Assembly: GCA_021776525.1 (NCBI GenBank)
Contig: JAJFFT010000005.1
Coordinates: 350,443-414,442, forward strand
Length of the DNA: 64,000 bases
Source: Robiginitomaculum sp.
Lineage (GTDB): Bacteria > Pseudomonadota > Alphaproteobacteria > Caulobacterales > Maricaulaceae
Direction of reading: 5' to 3'
Shown here: in pieces, positions 17,740-27,785 of the stretch
Layout: every line of letters begins with the position of its first letter
Position numbering within the stretch: the first letter of the stretch is position 1
Notes under the pieces: generated by a model
Databases searched by the model: none
What the model saw: the letters and a program-made list of their open reading frames with translations, nothing else
Told to the model about the DNA's origin: nothing
Program-made: the position numbers and the translations under genes

Positions 17740-18180
17740 TTATGCGGTGTTGGCGTCTTTATGTTCTGCATGAACAACAACACTTTTTAGACTGCCCAGA
17801 GCCGAACGAAGCCCAACCCGGCCTAGACGTTCTGTCGCATTACTGGCATTTGTCATGATGCTCTGCACAAGGTCCAATGTCATTACATCTGAAAGGTTTG
17901 TTGTTGCCAGAGTTGCAATCAACCAGTCCTCGGCCCCTTCTTTGACCGTATCTTGTTCAGGCTCCAACACATGCCTTTGAACTTCTTGCGTAACAATATG
18001 GCGCCACCCCAGGTCTGCGCCGCTAAACAAGGCGCTGGCGCCCAGTAGGCGTTCGGCCTCTTCCCGGTTGATCGGTGATGATCCGACAATACCCTTTGCC
18101 AGAGCCCCCGCTTCATTTTGGCTCATGGGAGAAAATTTCCCATAATGTTCAATGATTTTGTCGGCGCGTGTGGTGTCCAT
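17740..18180 (-). CDS. hypothetical cytoplasmic protein
   Basis: 146 residues with no signal peptide or membrane segment, and not recognised. It is alpha-helical in appearance, with an N-terminal SPMSQNEAGALAKG, a middle ERLLGASALFSGADLGWRH and a C-terminal helix ending in LRSALGSLKSVVVHAEHKD. The start at 18180 is supported by GAGGAG 7 bases upstream; an upstream in-frame start at 18195 overlaps that site. It is convergent with uspA at 2 bases. Nothing in it supports a function. Confidence 0.7.
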   Translation of the reverse strand: MDTTRADKIIEHYGKFSPMSQNEAGALAKGIVGSSPINREEAERLLGASALFSGADLGWRHIVTQEVQRHVLEPEQDTVKEGAEDWLIATLATTNLSDVMTLDLVQSIMTNASNATERLGRVGLRSALGSLKSVVVHAEHKDANTA

Positions 18181-18368
18181 AACGAGGCTCCTCAATCTGA
18201 CCTATAATGCACCACAGCATGGTTACGAAGACGTTAGCAAAACAAGCAAGCATGCGCGGCCTCCTAATGTGCCATACACGTTTGCATGGTCAGTATGCTC
18301 TGGAACATCACAGTCACACTGATAAAGGTAGCCCATTACTTGGTTTTAAATAAAAAGTGGAGAGTGCA

Positions 18369-18761
18369 ATGACCGTAGAGCTTTGGATGCTTTTAGGTGT
18401 GGTTTTGGTGTTTTTTGTTGTGAATGCAGCTCAGGCCTTATTGGGGGTTCGGATAATCGGGCTTGCCAAGGGATTGGGGAACCGAGCCGATGATCCTGTT
18501 CAGTTTCCGGGCGCGGCCGGTCGCGCTCAACGCACTGTGCGCAATCATGTTGAAGGTCTGGTAATCTTTGCGCCGATGGTACTTGTTGCGGCGCAAGCCG
18601 GGATAAGCAATGCCCTAACGGTTATGGCGGCACAGGTGTTTTTCTATAGCCGCATAGCCCATGCTACCTTTTATATTCTCGGAATAACCTATGTCCGCTC
18701 ATTGGCATTCTTGATTGGCTTGGCCAGTATTTTAATGTTCGCCAAAGGTGCGTTTTTCTAG
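18369..18761 (+). CDS. MAPEG-family membrane protein
   Basis: 130 residues, four hydrophobic helices (about 3-25, 55-77, 80-100, 108-128). The MAPEG pattern is visible as QRTVRNHVEGLVIFAPMVLVA between helices 1 and 2. Eukaryotic relatives are membrane glutathione transferases and eicosanoid enzymes; bacterial ones are mostly uncharacterised. GGAGAG lies upstream of the ATG at 18369, favouring it over a start four codons earlier. It converges with pccB at 10 bases. Confidence 0.85.
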   Translation: MTVELWMLLGVVLVFFVVNAAQALLGVRIIGLAKGLGNRADDPVQFPGAAGRAQRTVRNHVEGLVIFAPMVLVAAQAGISNALTVMAAQVFFYSRIAHATFYILGITYVRSLAFLIGLASILMFAKGAFF

Positions 18762-18771
18762 GAAAACAATA

Positions 18772-20304
18772 CTATAGCGGAATGTTATCATGTTTTTTCC
18801 ACGGATTGCTCAGTTCCTTATTTCGTAAGGTTCTGAGCGATCGTACCACACGCCGGCGTGTGGAATGCGGCATGATGACATCATCGATATAGCCGCGTTG
18901 TGCCGCAATAAACGGATTGGCGAAGTTGTCTTCATACTCTTTGGTTCGGGCGGCAATCTTGTCTGGATCACCGGCTTCGCCTCTAAATATAATCTCAACG
19001 GCCCCTTTTGCCCCCATAACCGCGATTTCGGCGCTGGGCCATGCATAATTGACATCGCCGCGTAAGTGTTTGGACGCCATAACGTCATAGGCTCCGCCAT
19101 AAGCCTTGCGCGTTATAACGGTGATTTTGGGTACCGTTGCCTCTGCATAGGCAAAAAGCAGTTTGGCGCCATGCTTGATCAAACCGCCGGCTTCCTGTTT
19201 GGTTCCAGGCAAAAATCCTGGCACATCAACAAACGTTACAAGAGGAATTTCAAAAGCATCACAAAACCGCACGAACCGCGCCGCCTTTTTACTGGCATCA
19301 ATATCAAGAACCCCAGCCAGCACCATGGGTTGATTGGCCACAAAACCAACTGTACGCCCCTCAAGACGTCCAAACGCCGTGATGATGTTGGCTCCAAACT
19401 CTGGCATGATTTCAAACAAATCACCTTCATCTGCAACAGTCGCCACCAATTCCTTCATGTCATAAGGCATGTTGGGGTTGGCGGGAATCAACGTGTCCAG
19501 CACCGGCGCCAGTCGTTCAGCCTCATCATAGCTGGGCCAGTCAGGCGGGGTTTCGCGATTGCTGGATGGAAGAAAACTGATCAGGCGTCGAACCTGTGTC
19601 AGGGCTTCAAAATCATTATCAAAAGCGCCTTCGGCAACGCCAGAGACTTTAGCATGCATTTTTGCGCCGCCTAATTCCTCATGGGTGACAACCTCATTGG
19701 TAACTGTTTTAACGACTTCTGGTCCTGTCACATAAAGATAAGACGTATCACGGACCATAAAGATAAAATCAGTCATGGCCGGAGAATAGACATCACCACC
19801 GGCACATGGCCCCATAATGACCGAGATTTGTGGAATGACGCCAGAAGCCAGCACATTGCGTTGAAAAACTTCGGCATAGCCGCCAAGCGCATCGACGCCT
19901 TCCTGAATACGCGCACCGCCAGCATCAAAAAGGCCAATAATTGGTGCGCCATTTTTCAGCGCCATATCTTGAACTTTGCAGATTTTTTGGGCATGAGCCA
20001 GCGAAAGCGAGCCACCCATCACGGTAAAGTCTTTGGCAAAGACATAGACCAGACGGCCATTGATGGTGCCCTGCCCCGTAACAACGCCGTCACCGGGAAC
20101 TTTTTTATCCGCCATCCCAAAATCATGGCAACGGTGTTCGACAAACATATCGTATTCTTCAAAACTGTCTTCATCGAGCAGGATTTCAAGCCGCTCGCGC
20201 GCCGTCAACTTGCCTTTGGCATGCTGTTTTTCAATCCGGGCTAAACCGCCGCCTTCTTGCGCAGAGGCGCGTCGGCTTTCCAACTCATCCAGTATATGCT
20301 TCAT
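18772..20304 (-). CDS. pccB: propionyl-CoA carboxylase beta chain (carboxyltransferase)
   Basis: 510-residue biotin-dependent carboxyltransferase subunit. The N-terminal part ([50 protein letters not shown]) and the C-terminal part ([33 protein letters not shown]) match PccB. It would carboxylate propionyl-CoA to methylmalonyl-CoA together with a biotin-carrying PccA, which is not in this window. The ATG at 20304 starts the conserved MKHILDELE; an upstream in-frame extension of 54 codons crosses the divergent promoter region and is not used. Confidence 0.93.
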   Translation of the reverse strand: MKHILDELESRRASAQEGGGLARIEKQHAKGKLTARERLEILLDEDSFEEYDMFVEHRCHDFGMADKKVPGDGVVTGQGTINGRLVYVFAKDFTVMGGSLSLAHAQKICKVQDMALKNGAPIIGLFDAGGARIQEGVDALGGYAEVFQRNVLASGVIPQISVIMGPCAGGDVYSPAMTDFIFMVRDTSYLYVTGPEVVKTVTNEVVTHEELGGAKMHAKVSGVAEGAFDNDFEALTQVRRLISFLPSSNRETPPDWPSYDEAERLAPVLDTLIPANPNMPYDMKELVATVADEGDLFEIMPEFGANIITAFGRLEGRTVGFVANQPMVLAGVLDIDASKKAARFVRFCDAFEIPLVTFVDVPGFLPGTKQEAGGLIKHGAKLLFAYAEATVPKITVITRKAYGGAYDVMASKHLRGDVNYAWPSAEIAVMGAKGAVEIIFRGEAGDPDKIAARTKEYEDNFANPFIAAQRGYIDDVIMPHSTRRRVVRSLRTLRNKELSNPWKKHDNIPL

Positions 20305-20434
20305 CGCGTTTCCTTTGCTTATCCGGTTATACCCATAAATGCAGCCTTTGAAAGGGTGCATTACGTCACCTTGTGCGTCCTGTACAAGATACGTATTGTA
20401 AGGTTGGGGCGCAGAGCAGAGTGAACACAAAACT

Positions 20435-21166
20435 ATGAAATACCTCGTTTTAAAACGCTTAACCAAGGCTTTGATTTACATTGGTGTAACAACCAGTCTC
20501 ATAGCTTGTGCATCATCAAATGCTCCTGCGCCTGTGACACAAAAGTCTGGCCCATTGGTTATCCATGATAAAAAAGCCCGCCTTGAGGCTGAACGCAGAA
20601 AAAACCTGCCCCCGGGTGCTGAAGACAGCAATGCCCTGTCACAAACGCGCCAAGGCCTGCCCGGCGCAGTCTCTTCGCCCTTAAAAGACCTCAATATCAG
20701 AAAGCCAGTTCCACCGGATACACTTGAAAAGCTGGGCTATGTCTACACTGTTAATCGCGGCCTGAATTGTAGGGAAATAGCCCGCCAGATTGAAATTCTT
20801 GACGGCGCACTGGGTGAGCTGGATACAGATATACTGGCCGCACAGGAAATCGCCCGCAGAAACACCAGCACCAGCGAAACCACATTGGATGTGATCGGCG
20901 GCATTGCCAGCTCGATCATCCCTCTACGCCCCGTTGTGCGCACCGTCACCGGAGCCCGCAAAGCCAAAAAGCATTATGACGAGCGCTTTGATAATGGCCG
21001 ACGTCGCAGGGCATTTTTAAAAGGCTATGGATTGGCGAAAAAATGCAAACCGCCAGCGGCACCGCTGATTACTTATGCCCCCAATTGGGGCAAAGGCAAA
21101 CCAGCGCCGGCTCCAACCCACAATAGAAGCTGGAAAGATAGTTATGTCCCCCCAGAAGGGCGCTGA
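20435..21166 (+). CDS. hypothetical lipoprotein
   Basis: 243 residues. The N-terminus ends in a lipobox (TSLIAC, Cys near residue 25), so it should be lipid-anchored in the envelope. Beyond it are a low-complexity proline/charged stretch (about 28-90) and a compact segment with [19 protein letters not shown] (about 110-128) and [15 protein letters not shown] (about 190-204). These two Cys may pair. A proline-rich tail follows. No family recognised. The next gene encodes a protein of similar layout. It is divergent from pccB. Confidence 0.75.
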   Translation: MKYLVLKRLTKALIYIGVTTSLIACASSNAPAPVTQKSGPLVIHDKKARLEAERRKNLPPGAEDSNALSQTRQGLPGAVSSPLKDLNIRKPVPPDTLEKLGYVYTVNRGLNCREIARQIEILDGALGELDTDILAAQEIARRNTSTSETTLDVIGGIASSIIPLRPVVRTVTGARKAKKHYDERFDNGRRRRAFLKGYGLAKKCKPPAAPLITYAPNWGKGKPAPAPTHNRSWKDSYVPPEGR

Positions 21167-21182
21167 AGTGTTTTGACAGTCC

Positions 21183-21206
21183 CTTCACCCCGCAGGGTGA
21201 AGATTT
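21183..21206 (+). terminator. hairpin after the lipoprotein gene
   Basis: CTTCACCC-CGCA-GGGTGAAG, a perfect 8-base stem, followed by ATTT. It is a likely weak terminator between the two secreted-protein genes. Confidence 0.45.
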
Positions 21207-21269
21207 GGCCCCCAAGCCAGATTACCGTGCAGCTTCATACCAAGCGTATTCTGCTTTATGGGGACCATT

Positions 21270-21773
21270 ATGAAATTACGGACTTTACTTATTTGCACCA
21301 TGAGCGTGGCGGCACTGGCATCAACCGCGCAAGCCAAGAAAAACAAAGGGCCTATGCCAGAACCTGTACAACCCATTGTTCTGGGCGACACTAGAATGGA
21401 TTGCGATAAACTGGCCGCCGAAGCATCCAATATGCAGGCCATTTTGGGCGGCGCACCGGAAGCCGGTGTTTTTGGAGGCGATATGGCCGCCAGAATCGGT
21501 GAAACCGCGATCAGTCAGGGAATTCTTCACTCTGGCATGGCCAGCAAGCTGGGCGGACGCGCCGGTGGTGCAATCAGCCTTCTGGGACGGGCTGCCAAGG
21601 ATTCAGGCAAGCGCCGTGCAGCAGAAGAAGCAGCACGCAAGGAATCTGCGCAAAAACGCTGGTACTACATTGTTGGCCTTTATCAAGGCGGACGTTGTGA
21701 CCAGGCCCCTGCGCCCGCAGTTGCGACTTCGCAGGCACAAGACGCTGCGCCGGCTGTAGAAGCCGCCGATTAA
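21270..21773 (+). CDS. hypothetical secreted protein related in layout to its upstream neighbour
   Basis: 167 residues with a signal peptide (1-20, cleaved after STAQA). The mature part has MDCDKLAAEASNMQAILGG (about 43-61), a glycine/alanine-rich middle with SLLGRAAKDSGKRRAAEEAA, then KRWYYIVGLYQGGRC and an alanine/proline-rich tail. The spacing of a Cys-x-x-x-A helix, a basic RR segment and a terminal aromatic/Gly-Cys resembles the lipoprotein gene before it, suggesting distant paralogues. Function unknown. The ATG at 21270 follows GGGG. Confidence 0.7.
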   Translation: MKLRTLLICTMSVAALASTAQAKKNKGPMPEPVQPIVLGDTRMDCDKLAAEASNMQAILGGAPEAGVFGGDMAARIGETAISQGILHSGMASKLGGRAGGAISLLGRAAKDSGKRRAAEEAARKESAQKRWYYIVGLYQGGRCDQAPAPAVATSQAQDAAPAVEAAD

Positions 21774-21776
21774 AGT

Positions 21777-22889
21777 CTACCTCTTTGCAGAGTCTGCGAT
21801 TTGCTGCCGGAGCGCCTCCAGCGTTCCGGCGGCGATCGCGTTTCTGATCCGTGCCATTAGCCCCTGAAAATACGCAATATTATGCCAGGAAAGCAAAATC
21901 GCGCCCAGATATTCATTGGCCCGGACCAGATGGTGCAGATAGGCGTGTGAATAATCCCGGCTGGCAGGGCAATCACTGGTTTCATCCAGCGGCGACAAGT
22001 CTTCGGCAAAGCAGGCTTTCTTCAGATTTACAGGCCCTGCATCGCTCCACGCCTGGCCATGGCGGCCGGAACGCGTCGGAATTACACAATCAAACATATC
22101 AATACCCCGCACCACGGCCTCGATAATGTCGATCGGGCGACCAACCCCCATCAGATAACGTGGATGGGTTTTGGGCAGTATGGGCACAGTGAAGTCCAGC
22201 GTGCGCACCATGGCATCAAAGCCCTCGCCCACCGCCAAACCACCAACCGCATAGCCATCAAAGCCCATCTCGATCAACGCCTTGGCTGATTGTTCGCGTA
22301 AATCCTCAAATGTTGAGCCCTGCACAATGCCAAACAGCGCTTGGGTCTCCCGTTTACCAAAGGCGGCCTTTGAGCGCGCGCCCCAGCGTAAAGACAGCTC
22401 CATCGAGGTTTTGGCTTCCTCATGGGTGGCGGGAAATGGCGTGCATTCGTCAAACTGCATGGAAATATCGGCCCCCAGCAAATCGGCCTGAATTTCGATA
22501 GAGCGTTCCGGCGTCAGCATATGGCGCGAGCCATCAATATGGCTTTGAAAGGCCACGCCCTCTTCTGACTTTTTGGCCAAAGCCGCCAACGAAAACACCT
22601 GAAACCCGCCCGAGTCTGTCAAGATCGGGCCTTTCCAGGTCGAGAATTTGTGCAAGCCACCAAGGCGTTTCATACGCTCTGCCCCTGGGCGCAGCATCAA
22701 ATGGTAGGTATTACCCAAAATGATGTCGGCACCCGCATCTTTGACCATATCCATGGTCATGGCCTTTACCGTGGCTGCGGTGCCCACTGGCATAAAGGCC
22801 GGTGTGCGAATATCGCCGCGGGGCGTGTGCAATACGCCGGTGCGGGCCGCGCCGTCTGTGGCGTTCAGGTCAAATGTGAATTTACTCAT
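21777..22889 (-). CDS. tgt: queuine tRNA-ribosyltransferase
   Basis: 370-residue Tgt, which swaps the wobble guanine of GUN-anticodon tRNAs for preQ1. Catalytic and substrate blocks are present: [18 protein letters not shown], and the nucleophile Asp in [13 protein letters not shown]. The zinc site is degenerate. Where E. coli has C-x-C-x2-C before RNFSRAYL, this protein reads S-x-C-x2-S ([20 protein letters not shown]); the later His (SWHN) remains. The ATG at 22889 starts conserved sequence and lies 7 bases past the MFS stop, so the two genes are probably cotranscribed. Confidence 0.93.
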   Translation of the reverse strand: MSKFTFDLNATDGAARTGVLHTPRGDIRTPAFMPVGTAATVKAMTMDMVKDAGADIILGNTYHLMLRPGAERMKRLGGLHKFSTWKGPILTDSGGFQVFSLAALAKKSEEGVAFQSHIDGSRHMLTPERSIEIQADLLGADISMQFDECTPFPATHEEAKTSMELSLRWGARSKAAFGKRETQALFGIVQGSTFEDLREQSAKALIEMGFDGYAVGGLAVGEGFDAMVRTLDFTVPILPKTHPRYLMGVGRPIDIIEAVVRGIDMFDCVIPTRSGRHGQAWSDAGPVNLKKACFAEDLSPLDETSDCPASRDYSHAYLHHLVRANEYLGAILLSWHNIAYFQGLMARIRNAIAAGTLEALRQQIADSAKR

Positions 22890-22896
22890 GATGGCG

Positions 22897-24147
22897 TCAT
22901 TTATCCAATTGGGAGATGTCCTTGGGGTGCTCGCGCATTTTCTTGACCGCAAAGCGCAGTCCGATCAAGCCAGCAAGGCAGAGGGCCGCCGCGGCAATGA
23001 AGGGCGCACCCGGAAAATACACCGGCGCATCCTTGGCGCTGAACACCCCAAACAGGCCCGCAAACAAAACTGGGCCAATCACCGCCCCCACGGCCGCAAT
23101 ACTGGCCAGTGCGCCCTGTAATTCGCCTTGTTCGGACTCCGATGTGCGGTTTGACATAATGCCCAACATTGAGGGGCCAATCAGGCCCGCAGGGAACGAC
23201 AACAGGATCACCACATAGACCAGCCACCCTACCGGGCTAAGCGCATAGGCGGTAAAAGCCAAAGACAATACAGTCAGTCCAATGGCCGCAGAACGCACTT
23301 CGCCTAAACGCGGAATGGCCCAGCGAATAAACAACGCCTGGCTGAGCCCGAAGACCACCCCGACAATGCCAAGGGAGACCCCCACGTCAAATGCATCCCA
23401 GCCGAATTTTTCCTGCGTGTAAAACGCCCAGACTGTTGGATAAACAGGGTTGGCGATCCCAAAAAACAGCATAACAAGCGCAAAGCTGAGCACGACCGGG
23501 CGCTCTTTTAAATGAAAGAAGGCTCCCAGAGGGTTAGCGCGCCGCCATTCAAACGGACGACGTTTTTCAGGAGGCAGCGATTCGGGTAAAACAAATATTC
23601 CATAAAGCAGATTGATAAAGCCCAGCGCCGCAGCCGCATAAAACGGGGCACGCACCCCATATTGAGCCAGAACACCCCCAATAACCGGCCCCAATACAAA
23701 GCCCATCCCAAATGCCGCACCAATCAGGCCAAAGTTTGCGGCGCGTTTATCAGGTGGTGAGACGTCGGCAATATAGGCGCTGGCCGTTGACATGGTTGCG
23801 CCGAAAATACCGGAAATGATGCGTCCAACAAACAACCACAGAAGATTCGGCGCCACTGCCATCAAGACCATATTAGCCGCCAGACCACCCAGCGACAGCA
23901 ACAGGACCGGGCGGCGACCAAAACGGTCACTGAGATTGCCGATTATTGGTGAGCATAAAAACTGCATAGCCGCAAAGGCCAGCATTAAACCGCCACCGTA
24001 AAAGCTGGCTCCGGCCAAGTCCTGGCCTGTTAAATCACGAATCAGGTCCGGCAAAACCGGCATAATGACTCCAAAGCTGGCCATATCGATCAGCACTGTA
24101 ATAAAAATGAAGATCAACGCGTTGCGTGACCTGAGTGGCCTGCTCAT
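22897..24147 (-). CDS. MFS transporter of the TetA-like DHA1 group
   Basis: 416 residues with twelve predicted helices. The loop 2-3 motif [16 protein letters not shown] and the motif C-like [16 protein letters not shown] in helix 5 mark a drug:H+ antiporter. Overall it resembles TetA-like efflux proteins, but nothing shows the substrate, and without ribosomal or plasmid context it should not be called a resistance gene. It precedes tgt on the same strand with a 7-base gap. Confidence 0.87.
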   Translation of the reverse strand: MSRPLRSRNALIFIFITVLIDMASFGVIMPVLPDLIRDLTGQDLAGASFYGGGLMLAFAAMQFLCSPIIGNLSDRFGRRPVLLLSLGGLAANMVLMAVAPNLLWLFVGRIISGIFGATMSTASAYIADVSPPDKRAANFGLIGAAFGMGFVLGPVIGGVLAQYGVRAPFYAAAALGFINLLYGIFVLPESLPPEKRRPFEWRRANPLGAFFHLKERPVVLSFALVMLFFGIANPVYPTVWAFYTQEKFGWDAFDVGVSLGIVGVVFGLSQALFIRWAIPRLGEVRSAAIGLTVLSLAFTAYALSPVGWLVYVVILLSFPAGLIGPSMLGIMSNRTSESEQGELQGALASIAAVGAVIGPVLFAGLFGVFSAKDAPVYFPGAPFIAAAALCLAGLIGLRFAVKKMREHPKDISQLDK

Positions 24148-24322
24148 TCTGATTATCTCCAGTTATGGCCAAGCCATAAACCTATAGCGTCAGAGGCTTA
24201 GTCTCACTTATGCGCACGGGCAAGCACAGAGGCCTACTTTGGCAATGATTACACAACAGAGACGGTGATTTTATGTGTCAAAAACCACGCTGAAAAAAGC
24301 TAGATTTCCTACAGATCAGGTG

Positions 24323-24350
24323 TTGACCCACGCGCGCGTCCTGTTAGGTT
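24323..24350 (+). promoter_or_regulatory. promoter of the tRNA-Lys gene
   Basis: TTGACC (24323-24328), 16 bases, TAGGTT (24345-24350), then a GC-only CCGCGCC discriminator 15 bases before the tRNA. Such a discriminator is typical of stringently controlled stable-RNA promoters. Confidence 0.6.
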
Positions 24351-24364
24351 CCGCGCCTTGGTCA

Positions 24365-24440
24365 GGGCCCGTAGCTCAGCTGGTAGAGCAACTGACTTTT
24401 AATCAGTAGGTCTCCGGTTCGAACCCGGACGGGCTCACCA
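24365..24440 (+). tRNA. tRNA-Lys (anticodon UUU)
   Basis: 76-base cloverleaf. The acceptor stem GGGCCCG/CGGGCTC has one G-U pair; the D-arm is AGCTCAGCTGGTAGAGC. The anticodon stem is ACTGA/TCAGT with loop CTTTTAA, so the anticodon is UUU. The T-arm is CCGGTTCGAACCCGG. CCA is encoded. The gene stands alone, with no sign of integration at its 3' end. Confidence 0.97.
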
Positions 24441-24861
24441 AGTTTTCCCTACTGAAGCAAAGCATTACAACTCCCCATCTTTGGCAAGAAAGATTTTACG
24501 TTTGTTGTTCGCTGCGCGTACAGGCAGATGCACACCAAAACTTAGCCCCTGCGGCGTCCTGTCACAGGGCATTACTGTGTGTTCACGTAAATGCTAGTTG
24601 CAAACATTTTCTCGCTCTCTTACCAGATCTGCCCCACCTTGATATTTGCAGCGTAATTACAATGCATTACACCCACTTCCCTGGTCCAATCGACTTATTA
24701 TTTTGCCTTGAAAATCACTTGCCTATTGAATGCAATTCGATATTTATGTGTGCTTTCCCACACTCTTCTTTGACTCTGGTGCCAAGGAAGGCTTGACCAT
24801 ATCATCCCCTATGATAACAGTTGCAATTGCGAACCATTTGCAATACTGGATTGGTAAATTT
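24441..24861. other. 421-base gap between tRNA-Lys and the iron permease
   Basis: No convincing gene. The stretch is AT-richer than its surroundings and ends with a Fur-like dyad at 24826-24844. In-frame codons reach upstream to 24730, but they lack a signal-peptide start and cross the dyad, so I treat them as non-coding leader. Confidence 0.5.
24826..24844. promoter_or_regulatory. Fur-like operator
   Basis: ATTGCGAACCATTTGCAAT is an imperfect 19-base dyad (ATTGC-x-AA in the left arm mirrored by TT-x-GCAAT in the right) ending 17 bases before the permease ATG. It resembles alphaproteobacterial Fur boxes with TTGC/GCAA arms. An iron repressor is expected here, but the exact regulator (Fur, Irr or RirA) is not decidable. 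Confidence 0.5.
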
Positions 24862-26799
24862 ATGAAACTGCGTATCACCGGCTATCTTGCTCTGTTCATG
24901 CTATCTCTTGGCATATTTGCCGGAACAGCGCCCACTGCATATGCAGAAAAGTCTGCTTCTTATGCTCAAACCATCTGGCGGCTTTTGGACTACATTGCGG
25001 TGGATTACCCGGCGGCAGTGCAAGACGGTCAGATCGTCAGTGAACTAGAATATGCTGAAATGTCTGAATTTGCTGACACGGTGGCAAGCGGAATGGCAGA
25101 CCTGCCTCCTACAGCAGCAAAATCAGAGCTATTAACACAGGCCAACACTCTAAAAGTGAGCATCGCCAACAAGACAGAGGCCAGTGAAATTGCCATGGTG
25201 GCGCATACGCTGGCCAATGCGCTTATCACGGCCTATCCGGTTCCCCTTGCACCGTCTATCTTGCCTGACCTTTCGCGCGGAAAGGCTCTTTATGCTGAGG
25301 CTTGTGCCTCTTGTCATGGGATAACCGGCATGGGTAACGGCCCGGACGCACAAGGCATGCAACCGCCACCGATCAATTTTGCCGATCAGGATCGAGCCAA
25401 TAAACGCAGCTTGTTTTCACTTTATCAGGTCATTGGTCAGGGACTGGACGGCACAGCAATGCAGAGCTATGCCGATTTACCTCCTGAGGACCGCTGGGCG
25501 CTAGCCTTTTATGTTGGCGGTCTGTCCTTCAGTCAGGATGATGTGCGCGAGGGCGAGCAAATATGGCAAAATGACCAAGAGATTCGCACGGCATTTCCTA
25601 ATCTTACCGCCATAACCCAAGCAACAGTGGGGCAGCTCTCCCAAAACTATGGTAAAACCATGGCCAAGGCCCTGATGGCCTATTTACGTAAGAACCCTCA
25701 AGCCGCCAGCTCTTCAACAGGCACTCTACTTTCCCTTGCCAAAGAACGACTGTCACAAACACTGGAAGCCTATAGGCAAGGTGAGCACAAGCGTGCAACC
25801 AAACTGGCATTATCAGCTTACCTTGATGGGTTCGAGCCGATTGAACCAGTGTTGCGGGTGAAAGATACGCCGTTGATGCGAGAGGTCGAAACCTCGATGA
25901 TAGAAATGCGAGGCCTGATTAGCAAAAATGCGTCCATAACAGACGTAAAAGCCAAAATTCAGGATGTGACGGCTTTGCTTGATACCGTGGAAACGCGTCT
26001 TGCTTCCAGTAAAACCGGCAATGGGGCCAGTTTTATTGCCGCCTTTACTATTTTACTGCGTGAAGGCGTAGAGGCTCTTCTGATCGTTGTCGCTATGCTG
26101 GCCTTTTTAAACAAAGCTGACCGGCCAAGGGAAGTCCGCTTCGTACATGCTGGGTGGGTGTTTGCTCTGTTTGCGGGCATTCTGACCTGGGCCGCGGCGA
26201 GCACTTTCATCTCCATCAGCGGCGCCAGCCGGGAATTGACCGAAGGTGTAGGGGCAATATTGGCCGCCGCCGTTTTGGTGTTTGTCGGCATCTGGATGCA
26301 GGGCAAAAGCCAGGCCGCAGCATGGCAGAAATATATCAGAGACAAGATGTCTCACGCCCTATCACGGCAATCCGCTGGCGTTTTGTTTCTTCTGGCCTTC
26401 GTGGTGGTTTATCGTGAAGTGTTTGAAGTGATCCTTTTTCTGATTGCGCTTTGGAATCAGGGCAATGCCATTGCCATTCTATCTGGTCTTGGGTCCGCCA
26501 TTGCGGTTCTAGGGATCATTGCCGTGGTACTGATGAACTATAGCAAGCGCCTACCGATCACCCAGTTCTTCCTCTACAGCTCGTATCTTATGGCCATTCT
26601 GGCGGTTGTTCTTTCTGGGAAAGGCATTGCCGCCCTGCAAGAGGCGGGATGGGTGGGCATCAGCCAGAGCACATGGTTACCCCGAATTGAAATCATCGGC
26701 ATTTACCCGACCTGGCAAGGGCTTATCGGCCAAGCTATTGTCCTGACGACCCTGCTGGTTGCTTTTTGGATGAATGATCGCAAACGCCCGGCAGTTTAG
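24862..26799 (+). CDS. cytochrome c-FTR1 family iron permease
   Basis: 645-residue fusion. A signal peptide (about 1-28) is followed by a periplasmic domain with one c-type heme site, CASCH at 148-152. Near residue 392 the protein enters an FTR1 permease of about seven helices. The two FTR1 iron motifs are REGVE at 400-404 and REVFE at 518-522; the second departs from the usual REGLE. Eukaryotic Ftr1 couples to a ferroxidase; in fused bacterial proteins the cytochrome domain probably handles the electron from Fe(II) oxidation. The ATG at 24862 gives a clean signal peptide. A Fur-like site precedes it. Confidence 0.88.
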   Translation: MKLRITGYLALFMLSLGIFAGTAPTAYAEKSASYAQTIWRLLDYIAVDYPAAVQDGQIVSELEYAEMSEFADTVASGMADLPPTAAKSELLTQANTLKVSIANKTEASEIAMVAHTLANALITAYPVPLAPSILPDLSRGKALYAEACASCHGITGMGNGPDAQGMQPPPINFADQDRANKRSLFSLYQVIGQGLDGTAMQSYADLPPEDRWALAFYVGGLSFSQDDVREGEQIWQNDQEIRTAFPNLTAITQATVGQLSQNYGKTMAKALMAYLRKNPQAASSSTGTLLSLAKERLSQTLEAYRQGEHKRATKLALSAYLDGFEPIEPVLRVKDTPLMREVETSMIEMRGLISKNASITDVKAKIQDVTALLDTVETRLASSKTGNGASFIAAFTILLREGVEALLIVVAMLAFLNKADRPREVRFVHAGWVFALFAGILTWAAASTFISISGASRELTEGVGAILAAAVLVFVGIWMQGKSQAAAWQKYIRDKMSHALSRQSAGVLFLLAFVVVYREVFEVILFLIALWNQGNAIAILSGLGSAIAVLGIIAVVLMNYSKRLPITQFFLYSSYLMAILAVVLSGKGIAALQEAGWVGISQSTWLPRIEIIGIYPTWQGLIGQAIVLTTLLVAFWMNDRKRPAV

Positions 26800-26807
26800 G
26801 GCACTTC

Positions 26808-27785
26808 TCATAGGGCTTTATATAATTCTGCCTTAGTCTGATCATCACAAAAGGCGGCCTTTATGGCGGTGCGACTGATGGCACGCATATCATCATCGGT
26901 AAAAGCAAAAGCCTTTTGAACCTGCGCGTATTCATTGGCGATGTCGGTATGAAAATAGGGTGGGTCGTCTGATCCCAGCGCCAATTTCACTCCGGCCTCT
27001 TGCAAGCGTTTGACCGGGCTTTGCGCATAAGCGCCATAAACGCCAACCTTGATGTTTGAACCGGGGCAGACCTCCAGTACGATCCCCTCGCCCGCCAGAC
27101 GCCTGAGCAAATCTGCATCACTGATTGCCTGAACCCCGTGGCCGATCCGCGACGGGCGCAAAGTCTCCAGTGCATTACGCACACTGTGCGCGCCGCACAC
27201 TTCCCCTGCATGTACCGTAAGACCCATATCGGCATCGCGGGCTATATCAAAGGCGCGGGCATAATCGGCGGGGTGGCCCGTGGTTTCATCCCCGGCCATG
27301 CCAAAACCCGTGACCAGTTCATGTGAATTTTGATGCACCTGTTTGGCCGTGGCCTCGCACTTCTCTATGCCATAATGACGAATGGCGGTGAGGATAAAAC
27401 GCCCCTGCACACCGCTTTCTTCGCGGGCCTTGCCCAGCCCCTCGGCCATGGCCTGCACCATGTCGGGGTAATCAATGCCGCCATTGGTCCCATGATCCGC
27501 CGAGATAAACACCTCGCCATATATCAAGCCCAGCGCGGCGGCATTGCTAAAATAACTATAGCTCAGATCATAATAATCCTGTGGGGTACGAATGGCTGTA
27601 CAGGCCGCATCATAGGCCCCCAGAAAGTGCTGAAAATCTGTCCAGCAATAATGTCCGCCCTTGTCAAAAATATGATCGGGCAGGCGCACGCCGTTACGTG
27701 CGGCCAGTTTGCGGATCAGATCAGGCGGCGCGGCACCTTCTATATGGCAATGCAGATCAACCAGCGGCCAAGACGAGGTATTCAT
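26808..27785 (-). CDS. add: adenosine deaminase
   Basis: 325-residue zinc amidohydrolase converting (deoxy)adenosine to (deoxy)inosine. Metal and catalytic residues are visible: LHCHIEG at the N-terminus, TVHAGE, GHGVQ and LGSDDPPYF. The ATG at 27785 overlaps the deoB stop by four bases (ATGA), so it is the last gene of the nucleoside operon and feeds inosine to the purine nucleoside phosphorylase encoded upstream. Adenine deaminases share the fold, but context favours adenosine. Confidence 0.92.
   Translation of the reverse strand: MNTSSWPLVDLHCHIEGAAPPDLIRKLAARNGVRLPDHIFDKGGHYCWTDFQHFLGAYDAACTAIRTPQDYYDLSYSYFSNAAALGLIYGEVFISADHGTNGGIDYPDMVQAMAEGLGKAREESGVQGRFILTAIRHYGIEKCEATAKQVHQNSHELVTGFGMAGDETTGHPADYARAFDIARDADMGLTVHAGEVCGAHSVRNALETLRPSRIGHGVQAISDADLLRRLAGEGIVLEVCPGSNIKVGVYGAYAQSPVKRLQEAGVKLALGSDDPPYFHTDIANEYAQVQKAFAFTDDDMRAISRTAIKAAFCDDQTKAELYKAL

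Noticed and set aside
19066..20244. Long open frames opposite pccB
   Set aside because: They lie antisense to a well-conserved enzyme, show no family motif, and have biased composition typical of reverse-strand codon shadow.
22897..24147. Tetracycline-resistance determinant
   Set aside because: The MFS protein is TetA-like only at family level, lacks a TetR neighbour and sits beside housekeeping tgt.
24730..24861. N-terminal extension of the iron permease to 24730
   Set aside because: The added 44 codons would place the signal peptide inside the protein and run across the Fur-like operator.
24365..24862. Integrated element at the tRNA-Lys 3' end
   Set aside because: No duplicated tRNA end, integrase gene or direct repeat is visible downstream.
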